From contig JAEOAD010000035.1 of the NCBI GenBank assembly GCA_036365145.1, positions 3,967,501 through 4,031,500 on the forward strand: a DNA stretch of 64,000 bases, given 5' to 3'. Source of the stretch: Orientallactaga sibirica. Its lineage: Eukaryota > Chordata > Mammalia > Rodentia > Dipodidae. A model generated the notes under the pieces. The model searched no databases, had not been told where the DNA came from, and was given only the letters and a program-made list of their open reading frames with translations. Made by a program: the position numbers and the translations under genes. Numbering within the stretch: the first letter of the stretch is position 1; every line of letters begins with the position of its first letter. This document shows positions 33,356-45,453 of this stretch, one piece after another.

Positions 33356-33602
33356 AAAGATGTTTTAATTTTTATTTATTTATTTGAGAGAGAGAAAAAA
33401 AGTGGCAGAGAGAGAGAGAGAGAGACAGAGAGAGAGAGACAGAGAGAGAGAGGAGAATGAGTGCACTAGGGCCTCCAGCAAATGAACTCCAGATGATTAT
33501 GCCACCTTGTGCATCTGACTTTACATGGGTCCTGGGGAATTGAACCAGGATCCTGAGACTTCACAGGCAAGTGCCTTAACTGCTAAGCCATCTCCAATCT
33601 CC
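33356..33602 (-). mobile_element. DIP SINE, antisense
   Basis: T-rich tail, long GA tract, 'agggcctccagcaaatgaactccag', 'GCCACCTTGTGCATCTGACT', 'cacaggcaagtgccttaactgctaagccatct'. The flanks 'ccaagtttttca' and 'ccaagttttca' look like a target duplication. Confidence 0.93.
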
Positions 33603-33649
33603 AGCCAAGTTTTCAGTACTTGTTGATGCTATGTAGACCTGTTCTTTTC

Positions 33650-33820
33650 TTTTCTTTTTCTTTTTCTGTTTCTTTTTTGTTTTTTGAGGTGGGGTCTCTC
33701 TCTAGCCCACGCTGACCTGGAGTTCAGTATGTAGCCTCAGGGTGGCCTTGAACTCACTGTGCTCCTCCTACCTCTTCCTCCCAAGTGCTGAGATTAAAGG
33801 TGTGCGCCACCACGCCCGGC
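33650..33820 (-). mobile_element. B1 SINE, antisense
   Basis: 'TTTTTTGAGGTGGGGTCTCT' with 'ctctagcccacgctgacctggagttcagtatgtagcctcagggtgg', 'cctcttcctcccaagtgctgagattaaagg' and 'GTGCGCCACCACGCCCGGC'. The flanks are GACCTGTTCTTTTC (33636-33649) and GACCTGTTCTT (33824-33834). Confidence 0.95.
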
Positions 33821-33834
33821 AAGGACCTGTTCTT

Positions 33835-33988
33835 CTTTTTTTTAATTATTAATTTTTTTATTGACACCTTCTATACTTATATACAAAAAACATATGATAT
33901 TTCCCTACCCTCCCCCCATTCCACTTTAGATCACCAATCTCCATCATATCCCCTCCCACTCTCCATTAGTCTTTCTTTTAATTTGATG
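33835..33988 (-). mobile_element. L1 3' end, short, antisense
   Basis: A T-rich start is followed by 'TTTTTATTGACACCTTCTAT', 'atatacaaaaaacatatgatatttccctaccctccccccattcc' and 'ccatcatatcccctccc', the inverted 3' end of a rodent-type L1. It is flanked by AAGGACCTGTTCTT at 33821-33834 and 33989-34002, fixing it as a 150-bp truncated insertion. Confidence 0.7.
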
Positions 33989-34002
33989 AAGGACCTGTTC
34001 TT

Positions 34003-36626
34003 TTCAGTGCTCTAAAATGGTTTATGAATCAATGGTGCTGAATCTGGACCCATTGGCCTTCAGACAAAACTTGTCTGAACTAATGTTTCTGACTGTTGGG
34101 GAAGCGGCCTACCTCCCATTTGTCTTGGAGGAGACCAGGTGCCAGGAGAGGGCTGGGATGGGCTTTCAGTCTCTGTCTTTGCTCTCTCCGCACTGTGGTT
34201 GGCATTGCTGTTGTTGCCACAGTGTTGACAAGTTACAGACTCGCCTTCTAAGAACCTCACTCTTCGCCTTCTTGCTAAGATCTTCACTTAGTCTCATTGG
34301 AATGACTCTTATTTTGCCCAGTGGACAGGGAAGTGGATAGCATAGCTGTTTAAAAAGAGAAGAATGCATTTTAATGGAAAAATGAGGTATTTTCCATTGT
34401 GGTAAAGTGTCTTTTTTTTTTCAATCATAAAATTGTTCAAAAGAGGAAGCAAAAAGAGGAACATGTATTCATTTGTTTTAACTTGAATCTGTAAATTGAG
34501 TTCTTGAGAACATTGTCAGGCACTTATTTCGAAGAATGATGACTTCGTTTTGACATCCAAATATCACATCACTTCCAGGGTATAATTATCTCCCATGATG
34601 ACCTGGGTTTATACATAGGATTATAGATCACAACTAGTAGGTATGTGTGGAGTTTCAACATGACCATATTGAGAGACATAGAGAGGGAGAGGAGAGAAAG
34701 ACAGGTATATTCAGACAATGACAGCAAGGAGGAGGGAGAGGAGGAGAGAGAAAGAGGAGAGAAAATGCTTGTATCCAAATAATGAGACCAGAGAGTGACA
34801 CGTTAACTAATGATAAAGGGCATTCCCTAGCAGTGGCCCTGAAATTTTCAAGCACAGCCCTTCTTAACTACCACAGTCCAGAATTAGGAATGGTTGTTAA
34901 AACTGTAGTATACTCCCACAAAAATACAGAATAAGTCCTGTTATCCAATTCTCCCAAACTATAGAACTACCTCAATCACTGACTATCGATGATAGCTGTT
35001 CCAAGCTCCGAGGAGAGCTGAGCTTTGGGCTATTCTAAGTTGCAAACCACCACTGTATAAAGCCACTGACAACACCCAACCACCAGGTTTCCACTAGCCA
35101 TGGCTGAGAAAGCAGAAGGGAGGCAGATGTGGCTGCTGTCCACTTGGAAACGATGGCATTAACAAGACTTAAAGTAAAGAAAGTGGTATGGATGTGGCAT
35201 GTGTGTTCTGCTTCCCATGAAGTTCCTTTTGAGCCCTCTCAGACCTTGGTGGAAATTATTTCTTGTCTGTGATTCTATCAATAGCAACACGTGGCAACCA
35301 TTTGGAGAGCGGGTGCCTTCCGTGGCTGGGCCTTTGTTCCTGGGAGATTTTACCTGTTTCTTTTTTCCTAGTTAACTGTAATTGAGAAGTAAGGAGATGG
35401 AAGCCATGACACACAGGTCTCCTGAAGTAAGGAAGCAAGGTTGGACCCTCCTTTCAAAAGCTGGGACCGAGTGCACATGGCTTTTAGGACCACTCATGAG
35501 CTGGTTGTCACCAGCGGTAGCTCTCCAGCGTCACATGTAAGGAATTCTGAGGGGAGTTCAGCTCACTAGATGGATTGGACATCCACTTACTCTGCAAACA
35601 ACTCATCCCGAGCATTCACATAGGGAAAATGACATGCAAGGATCCCTTTCTGTATGTTACAGTCTTCTTCATCATCTTATTAGAACCCAAACTATGTGAC
35701 TTTTCAATGTAGATATTGTAACCAACAAAAATGAAAGGTCATTTGTGTGTGGTATGCCCTTAGCACATTTTTCTTTTTGAATGAGTAAGTAAATACTGTT
35801 ATTAAGGATGGCATGCCTCCATCAGGTTCACCAGCCAGATGACGCCAGAACAAGGATTCATGTTTGGCACGCTGTGTAGGTTCTGTGTTGGGTCAGGGAC
35901 TTTGTGATCCAGAGTCCCCTTCCCTGTGTTGCTCCAGGACAGGGCCTAGATCAGTGGACATTGCATGTGACTTGCAAGGTGAATGTCAAGCGGTGGCCAT
36001 TACATTCAGAGGATGGATTTGACGTGTTCAATTCCCTAATGCTGGTGACTCACATATTGTGGTGGACGTGTACCAACCCCTTGTTGGCATGTGGCTATGG
36101 CTGGGGCCACAGCTTCTCCAATTCCTCAGAGATCTCTTCCCTTAGACTCTTTGGGTGCTGAGAAAGGGAAGGACACTTTAGCACCTTAATGGGAAAGGAT
36201 ACTACCCTGGTTTGTGCAGTATCTATATTGTAAATGTTGGAGGGCACACAAGCCCAACAGGGGTTCTGGCTATCCTTGATCTCCCTGCCTCATGTCCAGC
36301 GCGTCTGTACTATCAGTGACCTCAGGGTCACTACCAAATGCAGAAGCAATAGCTTCTCATAGACGACTCAGCTGCCACATTGTGTCAGGTCTGATCACTA
36401 CAACCCAGCCTTTAGTTCTCATCACTGGTGGTGGCTTTGTCCCCATCAAGCCTTAGCCATTACTCTTTACTCTCCGAGTTTCTATCCGCTGTGCTCACTG
36501 GGGGGAGGTGGGGAAGAGAGATTTGAATCCGTCCTTTGTCTCTGGAAAATGGAGGGCTTTCTTACAAAGTGCAGAGACAACGGGGTGAGGGGTATTCTCA
36601 ATGCAAAATAGAATATTAAGAAGTCA
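34003..36626. other. Unassigned, mostly unique DNA
   Basis: No repeat family was recognised over 2.6 kb. There is a purine-rich stretch at about 34680-34765 and a short poly(T) at 34411. Frames such as 34017-34340 and 35904-36161 have no family resemblance. Confidence 0.45.
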
Positions 36627-36627
36627 C

Positions 36628-36890
36628 TTCAGGCTGCCTGTGAGATGCTTCAGTCTATAAAGTACCATTTATAAGTGAGTATGGATACCCAGAACCCACT
36701 TAAAGCCTGATGCAGTAGTGTGCAAGAGTATCCCAATGTTCCTACAGTGAAGTGGGAGGCAGGGACAGGAGAACCCACACTCAAGGTAATCCCCTGACCT
36801 CCATACCTGGTGCCATGGAACACATGCATCAACACACACATATACACAAGTGCACGCACACACACAGACACACACACACACATACACACA
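36628..36890 (+). mobile_element. B4/B3-type tRNA-derived SINE
   Basis: 'ctgtgagatgcttcagtctataaagtacc', 'atacccagaacccacttaaagcctgatgc', 'CCCCTGACCTCCATACCTGG' and a CA-rich tail. TCACTTCA flanks the element on both sides (about 36623-36630 and 36892-36899). Minus-strand frames over the CA tract are by-products. Confidence 0.7.
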
Positions 36891-36899
36891 CATCACTTC

Positions 36900-37749
36900 A
36901 ATAGTCTCATTTATCTTAAGATTATAGAGCTAGACATTTTTATGACCAATGACATGGATTGCCCAAAAATATGCTGATGAAAATTTGGTAGCTTTCATTG
37001 GCAATCTAAAAATGCCATTCTTGTGATTTCCCAGTCAGTACTTTCCAATGGTTAGGCAGAGCCTGAAGTGACATGTTTCTATCTGCAGGAATGTGAAAGC
37101 ATGCTACATTGGTGGAACATCTGGAGGACGGCACCTTTTCCCCACTTTTCATTCATTTGGTGTGATGTAGATGGAGGTATCAACACGTGCTTCTTTTCTA
37201 TTAAGCTTTGAAAAAAACGTTATTTTATTTTTCAGTGTCCCTTTTCTGGAAAACAATTTTGCAAGGTGCAAGCTGCTCCGATGAAGTGCTGAAGTCTTGA
37301 CTGTATAGGAAAAGCTCAGAGCAACCAACCAACACTTACTTCAACCCCAGTGGCAACACTTAGGAGACTCACCCTTTGCCATTTAGCACGTTCCTCTGGC
37401 TGTCTGTGAGCACACTGCATGCCTGGGACTTTCCTGGCTTTTTCTTACCTTCTGCTTTTGGGGTAATAATGGTTTGACCAATATTAAACTCAGAAGAACA
37501 AACCTTAGAAAGATGTAGTTTTCTTACAGTGTAACAGAAGTGAGTTTATACGCATTGCTTTAGGGGCATTCTCTAGCTCCACAAGGAATCCACCCTCAGC
37601 CCCAGACTTTCTGTACCTCTACCCTCCCTCCCTTTTGTATGTATATTGCCTATTGTGGGTGAATTTATATGCTGATGCAAAATGGCCCTATCTTGTTTTC
37701 TGAATAAATTAGGGCTGCATGTATAAACTAAATATTTTCTTTCTTTTTC
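36900..37749. other. Unassigned sequence
   Basis: No repeat or gene was recognised. Confidence 0.5.
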
Positions 37750-37754
37750 TAAAC

Positions 37755-38045
37755 CTGTGTGTGTGTGTGCGTGTGTGCGCACACACTCGCAGGTGCATGT
37801 GTTGGGGTTAAAGGACAACCTTGACTGCCTGTCCTTGCCTTCATTTTGCTTTGAGGAAGGTTGTTGTGTTCATAGCATAGCAGCATTTACTGGAATATCC
37901 AGCCTGCGAGCTTTGGGACTCTCTTGTCTCTGTCTCCCTTTCTCTGCAGGAATGCTGGGATGACAGACACTCTTGCTATGCATCTGGTTTTTTGTAGGTT
38001 CTGGGGATCTGGATTCAGGTCGTCAGGCTTCTGAAGCCATATCCA
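37755..38045 (-). mobile_element. B4-type SINE, antisense
   Basis: TG/GC-rich start (with a gtgtgcgcacacac self-complementary word), 'ggttaaaggacaaccttgactgcc', 'ctctgcaggaatgctgggatgac', 'GGTTCTGGGGATCTGGATTC' and 'aggtcgtcaggcttctgaagccatatcc'. Confidence 0.78.
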
Positions 38046-38789
38046 TCCTTATTTCTTTCCCCTTAGTATAAGTATGACCCATGTATTATGAGGAACATGC
38101 TTATACCAACAACTGATTTAGCTGAAATTCGAATTTAGTTGGGTGGCTGGTATTTTATTCTCTAAGACTGGAAATTTTAGTGCATATTCTTGGTACATTC
38201 TGTACCCCAAATCTCAAGCCCCCTATTTTCCATATCCTCTGTATCAGTAGGACCCTATATCAAGCTATCATTTGGACAGCTTGCCCAGTTTCTTCTTGAG
38301 TCAATTGATTGCTTTCTTGCAAGAAGCAAGAGAAGGACTTATAGTTCCTTAGTGTTACCATCAAGATAGAGCATGTGCAAGGTTGTGTGATATGAAGCTT
38401 GTTCTTTTGGTCTCTTTGGCTATAGAATAACAAGGCTTGAAATGTCCCTCAAGTACCACCCTTGTTCTAAGCGGCAGGGGCTGCCCACACTTCATAAGGG
38501 ATTGAGTTCTATCTGAGAGACCAGGTATTTCTTTGGTTTCCTTCCATTTTTCTTTAAAGCTACTGCCATCTTTTCTCACACAATAAAAGGCCAAATCATT
38601 TCAAATTCTCATCTGAGACCAGCTTTGCACTTTTAGGATTTGTGACTCACAAGTGGTCACCTGACCAGTCTATGGAAGGCATTTCTAATCTATATTAGAG
38701 GTTCTTACTACCTGGCTCACAAGTGTGGGCAGAGGGGTTACTGAGTCATTTGGGAAATCACAAAACAGGCAGAGGATATGAATTAAGGT
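38046..38789. other. Unassigned sequence
   Basis: No repeat or gene was recognised. Confidence 0.5.
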
Positions 38790-39170
38790 TCATGAATTAT
38801 TTTAAAAACTAATTTGAAAATAACATATTTTAAATCTTCCCACATTCTAAAACTAGCATGTCTTCTTTTATATAATAATACAGAACATACAAAAGCAGAA
38901 CAGACAAAAGAACACCATTTATATATCTGCCATCCAGAGACAGCAACTGTTAAGACTTTTGGGATATATTTTTTACTATTTTTATATAAATAAATGAATT
39001 ACTTGAACAAAAACAGCATTTGACACAAAAATACTCTACACCTTATTTGTTTTGTTGTTATTTACAATGGAGTACGAAAACTTTTTCCTGTGTGATAACG
39101 CATGTCAGTAAATTTGTGCATAATAAATCTTCAATATTTTGGAGGTTTCCGATATTTAAAAAGGTAAAGT
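38790..39170 (-). mobile_element. Old L1M 3' fragment, antisense
   Basis: 'ccatttatatatctgccatccagagacagcaactgttaagac' and 'tgggatatattttttactatttttatataaataaatg', then 'actttttcctgtgtgataacgcatgtcag', follow the inverted 3' part of older mammalian L1 elements. Confidence 0.6.
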
Positions 39171-39194
39171 TAATGCTAGCCTGAGAACTTCCTC

Positions 39195-39550
39195 CAGGGA
39201 GACAGTGGTAGACACTGAGGAGACTCAAAACTCACCAAAGCAGAAAATCAGAGGCTGCTGAGAGCTCAACACTAAACGAGACTTATAACATGCCCACTAA
39301 GGCTCAGGGAACATTGCCAAGGAAGGGGAGCAAAGATTGTAATAGTCACAGGGTGAGAAGGAGCATTTTGAGGCATTTATCCCTCCTCTCACAGAGACTG
39401 ACTCTGGTGCATTCAAGACCCCACAGTGATTACCAATAACCTCAAAGAGGAGGGCTTTCAGTGGCATAGGAGCAAGGGAAAGGAAACATAAGAGTATAAC
39501 CAAATGGGAATGTGACCAATATGCAATATGTTCATGCAATTAAGTTCTCT
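39195..39550 (+). mobile_element. L1 3' end (lineage-specific)
   Basis: 'GAGACTCAAAACTCACCAAA', 'ctgctgagagctcaacactaaacgagac', 'aaggctcagggaacattgcc' and 'aagagtataaccaaatggg' match the L1 3' ends at 5525 and 22490. Confidence 0.7.
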
Positions 39551-39749
39551 ATGAAAAAATAATAGTTAGGTATGAACAAGTCTTCTAGAAAAACTGCTTA
39601 TACAGGTACATGGAGGATTTGGGCAAAATGTCAGCATCCTACAAGTTTTCTGTAGTTCCTATAGATAAAGAAATCCTGTTCTAAAACATGACAACTGATT
39701 TTAATTCGTATATATACACAAGACATGGGGGGCTGGACATCTAATTTTT

Positions 39750-39922
39750 TAAAACACTTTATTTATTTATTTGTACATGTATGTATGTATGTTCCTGTCC
39801 ACCAAAATCTCTTGTCAATGTAAACAAATGCCTGCCAATTTTTACAAGGATAGCTTGGGAATTGAACCTGGCCAGTGGGCTTTACAAGCAAGGACCTTTA
39901 ACCACAAGCTATCTCCAGCCCC
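39750..39922 (-). mobile_element. Diverged DIP or related SINE, antisense
   Basis: 'tttatttatttatttgtacatg', 'gggaattgaacctggccagtgggctttacaagcaaggacc' and 'ACCACAAGCTATCTCCAGCC' are the inverted tail, box B and head. The middle is too diverged to prove DIP. Confidence 0.55.
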
Positions 39923-40355
39923 CCTAAATTTCTTGCACGTAGGCTAACAGGCCATTAGACACTTGCTACTTAGTGACCTCGGGCATCAAGGTTGTGTTTT
40001 GTTCTGTTTTGTCCCCTTAGGCTCTAGGCTCAAGGCACAGTAAAGACCTACCACTGGCAAGCTGACACAGGCTTCTGCTTGCCTCTGCTCTCTGAGGACT
40101 GTTGGCTCACTGGGTCTTTCCTTGGTGACAAGCCAACAGCAGTCATGAGTGAGCAAGCAAGTGTGGATTTCATAAGAACTTTGTCACAAGTCTCACGTTT
40201 CCTGTAGGAGAGCTGACTTTACCAGCACACTCCCTGTGAATAAGACCATAAATGTTCTCAGCACAAGAGATAAATTAATTCTCAGAGGAAACATAAAGTT
40301 AATCCATTACTTCCCAAATGCTAAAGACACATTGATTTTTTTCTTCCATATTTTG
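39923..40355. other. Unassigned sequence
   Basis: No repeat or gene was recognised. Confidence 0.5.
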
Positions 40356-40357
40356 AC

Positions 40358-40528
40358 GGTTTTTGTTTGTTTGTTTGTTTTGTTTTGTTTTCAAGGTAAG
40401 GTATCACTATAGCTCAGGCAGACCTAGAATTTAGTATGTACTCTCAGGTTGGCCTCAAACTCATGCAGATCCTCCTATCTCTGCCTCCCAAGTGCTGGGA
40501 TTAAAGGCATGCACCACCACACCTGGCC
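40358..40528 (-). mobile_element. B1 SINE, antisense
   Basis: (TTTG)n-like tail, 'cactatagctcaggcagacctagaatttagtatgtactctcagg', 'CCTATCTCTGCCTCCCAAGT' and 'gctgggattaaaggcatgcaccaccacacctggcc'. TTTTGAC occurs at both edges, a likely short target duplication. Confidence 0.93.
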
Positions 40529-42059
40529 AATGTTTTGACTTCTTTCCTCCTTTGAATATAACATTCATTTTATTTGTGTAGTTAGAGAGAAGATGAGGAA
40601 GGAGGAGAACTTACTCTCCATGGAGAGATGTGTCTGTCCTGTGGGTCCCTGTGCAAGTCTGGCCCGGGACAGGGTTGTCTGGCCTCTGCAGTTTGTAGGT
40701 TCGGCAATAGGGCTATAAGCTATTTGCTGTCATTATCAACAGTAATGCTAAGTTCTGCTCGCTGAGTACTTTTGATCTGATGGCCATGGGCTTTTCAGGA
40801 CTTTCTTTAAAGTCTCATCACTATGAGCAGCGGCTGTCCCTTATGTGGAAGAGTTATGCTTCTGAGGGATTAAGAGCACAGGATGAATCCTTGTTGGCTT
40901 GTGACCTTGGAAAAAGTTGCCTGGCCACTTTTATAACTTATAGAAGGAGGGTGCAATGCAGATTTGAGTCCCAGGAAAGCCCAATGTCCCCATCCGTGTG
41001 GCTATCTCTGATTCCTCCCTCTTGTTCTTTCTCCTCTCTGTAGACTACCTGCCCTCCTCCCTCCCATCAGATCTGGAGAAAGCTGGAGGAGCCCCCTTGC
41101 CCTCATAACTTGCAATTGCCCGTGTGTGGACTGCAGAATGATGTCATTCAAGATGGTGAGGGGCGCTGAGAAAGAGAGGCACATGGTGGGCGAGAGGTTC
41201 TTGAGACCTCGGAACACCAGGAGCCCTGTGACAGATTTTTCCAACACATGAATTGCTGGATATATCACTGGTTGAAGGACATAATTGTTACCCAATTCCT
41301 TTTCAATGTACCCCCAAGCACGCACTACAGGAAGTGACTACCTACTTTTCCTTCATGATTTGGGCTTTGATATGGTCTGGAAGAGATTCTTCCATGACAG
41401 CCTGCCTTCCAGTTCAGGATCTTAATAACCTTTGGATTGTCTTGTCATATTGGGTCCAGACAAGAGGTAAGCCAGGCCTCATCTCTCCCTCCATAAGCCC
41501 ACAGTCTCCCTTGCACGTGGGTAACCGTCCATTTTCTTTCTCAGCATGAGGAGCTCAGAGGAGAATCAGGTTGAATAGTAATTATAAACACCTGCAGGGT
41601 TGTATGCTAACTTTTTTGGGAATCCTTCCATCGGTCTCAGTTAATATCTTTCCAATTATGTTCATCTTGACATTTGCCCTCAGCCTTCGTGATTTTCATT
41701 ATGCCTCTGGCATTCTCCCACACACTCAGGGGTAGGGTAGAAGGTCTCTGGGGAGGCAGGATCACTGTCCCTACCACTCCATTCAGGAGAAATTCAGCTA
41801 GCAGCTCTGGAGTCAAGAACTCTTCAGACGTGGAGGGAAGGAGAGCTGTGACATAGTTGTGATGTGCACTTTGGCTTTATTTTATTGATGGTTCTATGCC
41901 ACTCCTACTGAAGGACTCTTCTGTATGAACTACATCTCTTAGTTGGCCAGTCATGGAAGCCTTTTGTTTGTGAGGAAGAATGGCTCTTTGCAGGGATCTG
42001 CCCATGAACTTCACTCTAGAAGGAGAAGTGGATGGACTCAGTCTAGTGTATAGCTTGCC
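40529..42059. other. Unassigned, mostly unique DNA
   Basis: No clear repeat. 'cttgtgaccttggaaaaagttgcctgg' at about 40900 could be a MIR scrap. Frames at 40780-41549 on both strands show no homology I know. Confidence 0.45.
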
Positions 42060-42198
42060 TTCAACAAGTATTTCATTGTTGGTTGAACAACTTCCATAAT
42101 TTAGCTCACTGTATCATGGTGTGGGGATACAGAGGAGTGGAAGGCAGTGTCTTCATTCTCAAAAAACCCATGGTTTAGTTGGGTGGTAAAGTTATATG
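42060..42198 (-). mobile_element. L2 3' fragment, antisense
   Basis: 'CAACAAGTATTTCATTGTTG', 'catggtgtggggatacagaggagtgg' and 'aaacccatggtttagttggg' follow the inverted L2 3' end. Confidence 0.5.
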
Positions 42199-42208
42199 AT
42201 AACATTTT

Positions 42209-42298
42209 GTATGTGTGTGTTTGGTACTGGACACAAATCCCAAGGCCTTGTGTGTGATAGGCAAGCACTCTATGAATGAGTTACACTATCAGCCTGTA
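42209..42298 (-). mobile_element. ID-like SINE, antisense, with target duplication
   Basis: 'GTGTTTGGTACTGGACACAA', 'ccaaggccttgtgtgtgataggcaagcactctatgaatgag' is an inverted ID monomer. ATAACATTTT lies on both sides (42199-42208 and 42299-42308). Confidence 0.85.
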
Positions 42299-42308
42299 AT
42301 AACATTTT

Positions 42309-42612
42309 CATATAAAATTATAAGAAGTATAAAAAAAGAAGCCTATGTTCTAAATAATTTTCAAAGATATTTACTGAAGGAAACTTTCAAAATACCTTTT
42401 TGTCCTTTCCTGTAAAAAATTGTTGAAATGTGTGCCCACGACATGAGCCTGATTTTAACACAGGTGAGTCATGACACTAGCAGTCCTCCATCTAGTCACA
42501 AATTTGCTCTTTTAAATAGGCATAAAAAGGGGCGGGATGCTATATGCTTATGGTGTTGGGAAAGTGTCCTCTTTACTTTTTACTTACATTTCTTGACTCC
42601 AAGCTGCAGGTG
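42309..42612. other. Unassigned sequence
   Basis: No repeat or gene was recognised. Confidence 0.5.
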
Positions 42613-42622
42613 GAGTTCAGGT

Positions 42623-42879
42623 TTTTTTTAAAATATATATATATATTGTTTTATTTATGGGAGAGAAAGAAAGAGAGGCAGAGAGAGAGAAAGGCAGAGA
42701 GAGAGAAAGGTAGAGAGAGAGGGGAGAATGGGTATACCATGGCCTCCAGCCATTGCAGACAAACTCCAGACACATGTGTCAACTTGTGCATCTGGCTTAT
42801 GTGGGTCCCTGGGGAATTGAACCTGGGTCCTTAGGCTTCACAGGCAAGCGCCTTAACCACCAAGCAACCTTTCCAGCCC
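42623..42879 (-). mobile_element. DIP SINE, antisense, 10-bp target duplication
   Basis: T/A-rich tail with a short TA run, GA tract, 'atggcctccagccattgc', 'CATCTGGCTTATGTGGGTCC', 'cctgggtccttaggcttcacaggcaagcgccttaacc'. GAGTTCAGGT is on both sides (42613-42622, 42880-42889). Confidence 0.95.
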
Positions 42880-43050
42880 GAGTTCAGGTCTTGTCCATGT
42901 TCCTCTGACCTAGGTCTTGTCTAAAGGTGTAATGGTCACCCCAAGCACTCTCTTCTGATGGGGTCTTGCTGGACCACACAATCTAGTGACCACCAAGTTG
43001 CAGAGATCTGAAGACAAAGCCTAACAAGCACATTTAAGGCATCTGCTCTG

Positions 43051-43405
43051 TGGTAGTTTGAATAGATGGCCTCCCAAATATTCAGTGTTTTATTAATTTC
43101 TAGTTTGCATCTGCAGCCACCTTGCTGGAGGCAATGTCACTGGGTGGATCTTAAGGTGTGGTGGTGGGTTTGAAATTCCATTGTAAAGATATGCAAAGTG
43201 TGCCCAGTAGGAGTTCCTAAAGTGTGCTGTGCTGTGTGGCTGGTGGTTTCTCTCTCTCTGCTTGGCCTTGTGAAGGCAGGCCAGCTTCTTCTGCCATTAT
43301 GGAACTTCCCCTGGATCTGTAAGCTTCAATAAATAATATCCCTTCCTCTATAACTGTGCCTGGTCTGGAAGTTCATCTCAGCGAACCTGAAGCTGTCTGC
43401 TACAT
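43051..43405 (+). mobile_element. MaLR LTR (ORR1/MT-like)
   Basis: The start 'GTGGTAGTTTGAATAGATGG', 'ttgctggaggcaatgtcactgggtgg', 'ctctgcttggccttgtgaag', 'AAGCTTCAATAAATAATATC' (a polyadenylation-type region) and 'ctgtgcctggtctggaag' fit an MaLR solo LTR. No viral genes are attached. Confidence 0.7.
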
Positions 43406-44140
43406 GCTCACATCATATCTGCCCAGATTCCATTGGCTGAGGGCGAGAAAGTGCCCCTCAAAGTCAGATGGGTAGGGAAGCAGTATTTGCCCAAATGAAA
43501 GCAGTTTGCTAAGCATTGTTCACATATATGTGTTTCATGCAATGCTGTCACATGTATGTATGATTCACAAGGTATGTATACTTAGACATTACTTTTAAGG
43601 ATTAAATGCTCTCTTTGGCAGAATTGGGCCACAAGTATTACTTACATGGTTTGTAATACAACATAATAGGGTTACCTATAGATAACACATTTTAATTCTG
43701 TGATGATAACAAGTAAATTTTATTGTCAGAGCTGAGGAAACTGCCATTGGGCTCTGCTTATTGTTTATTCGATATTTTCTTCAGATTGATTCTGACATTT
43801 ATATATCTGTTCATCGCATACACTAAAGCATCATTTTCATCACATGGGTAGTACTGTTTTCCTTCAACACAAGTGAATGGAAGCCAACAAACACACTCTT
43901 TTATGGGAGGAAATCCTGCTAAGGCTATTACAGGTGGCATGGTGGGTGCCAGCTGCTTGCTTCTGGAGGTCTCATTGGAAAGCTTGGCTCAGTTCACCGG
44001 TGGAAATATGTCTAGTAACCTCATCTTCTTCTCAGACGTCTGTTCACGTTACTTAACCACGGCATGTTTTGGCACCATGTGCTAGCTTCTAGGCAGAGTC
44101 CCCCAGTATGGTATCGCTCTGTTCTGAAAGCTAGAGATAC
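43406..44140. other. Unassigned sequence
   Basis: No repeat or gene was recognised. Confidence 0.5.
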
Positions 44141-44141
44141 A

Positions 44142-44142
<1 letters not shown>

Positions 44143-44181
<39 letters not shown>
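44143..44181. repeat. (GT)n microsatellite
   Basis: About 19 uninterrupted GT units, likely polymorphic. Confidence 0.95.
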
Positions 44182-44183
<2 letters not shown>

Positions 44184-45175
44184 GGTGCCTTTACAGGATC
44201 TCTCTATATGAGATTTTCAAAAATCTTCACAAGCAGTCCCATTGATTTTGATTTTATGAGCTCTTGATTGACACAGGAAACCTTGTGTCTCTTTGGAGGC
44301 AAACATTCCAGAATTAGATGGTTTGTATTTCAGAATCTCTCTAAGAAGTAAATTTACAAAGAACATCTTTAAGACTTCTCAGTTTTCAGAGATGCTTTTG
44401 TGTGGGAATGTAGTACATACCTGTTCATATCATGATTTGGTTTTGAGGCACATGTACATGCGTCCTTGTGTGTACGCACATGTATGTGTACAAGCACACA
44501 CACATACATATTCCCATACTGTGGGATAAGAAAACATACCAAGGTTGTGAGTGTCAGGATTTATCTAGGACACCTGGTATTCTTGCATCTGACAATACAC
44601 TTTCTGGAATTTATTATGTGCCCACAGTGTCTCTCTGACCAGCCACCCCCCTCTATTTTCTACAGTCTCTAGCCTAATATCGGTCCCTGTCACTTCTCAC
44701 CTAACTATAAATGCAGCTTAGTCCCTGTCTCACTGGTTCCAACCTTCAAGCCAACTTGACTGAGTGTGAAACTCAAAGGCATCACTTTCTATATCTGCTC
44801 CACCTCTGCTAAATGACTCGGTCACATGCCCTGGAAAGAACTTGTGGTCTGTGTATTTCTTTGGCCTTTGAGTGAGGGGAGGTGGCAGTGACACATTTGA
44901 TAATAACATCATTCAGAGAGGTAGAAAGCAATGTAGATTCTCATCTTTCTCCTACTGAAGCTGTATTCCATACTTATGTTTTATTGTTACTTCCTGAAAA
45001 TAGTCTTAAGACTAAGTTATTCCCCATTACTCTTCTTTGAAAATTGAATTGTTCCCAAATCTACCCAATAAGTTGGGAAATTTTTTTTCTTTCTTTTTAT
45101 TAAAAAAAAACCCTATATTTTTGTTAGAAGTCAGAATGGTAACTGTTTTCTTCTTTCTTTCCCTCCCACTGTCCC
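44182..45175. other. Unassigned sequence with a short CA/TG-rich part
   Basis: Around 44450-44510 there is alternating purine-pyrimidine text (cacatgtacatgcg to cacacacacatac). Otherwise no repeat or gene was recognised. Confidence 0.5.
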
Positions 45176-45185
45176 TCTCACCTCC

Positions 45186-45195
45186 ATTTTCTTTT

Positions 45196-45242
<47 letters not shown>

Positions 45243-45324
45243 ATCTGTGTGCTGGATGCCTTGGAATTTATATAGTAAATATTCCATGTAATATATGTTT
45301 TATTTCTCCTTCTTTCTTCCTCTC

Positions 45325-45378
<54 letters not shown>

Positions 45379-45453
45379 TTTCTTTCTTTCTACCTCTGTG
45401 CTGGATGCCTTGGAATTTATATAGTAAATGTTCCACATAATATATGTTTATGT
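45186..45453 (+). repeat. Duplicated (TTTC)n plus flank
   Basis: Two (TTTC)n tracts (about 45192-45241 and 45326-45390) are each followed by the same flank beginning GCTGGATGCCTTGGAATTTA (45251 and 45400). The offset is 149 bp, with about 5 differences in 55 bases. The long frames on both strands here are homopolymeric by-products. Confidence 0.92.

Noticed and set aside
43051..43405. Complete endogenous retrovirus
   Set aside because: Only a solo LTR is visible. There is no matching second LTR or internal coding region within the window.
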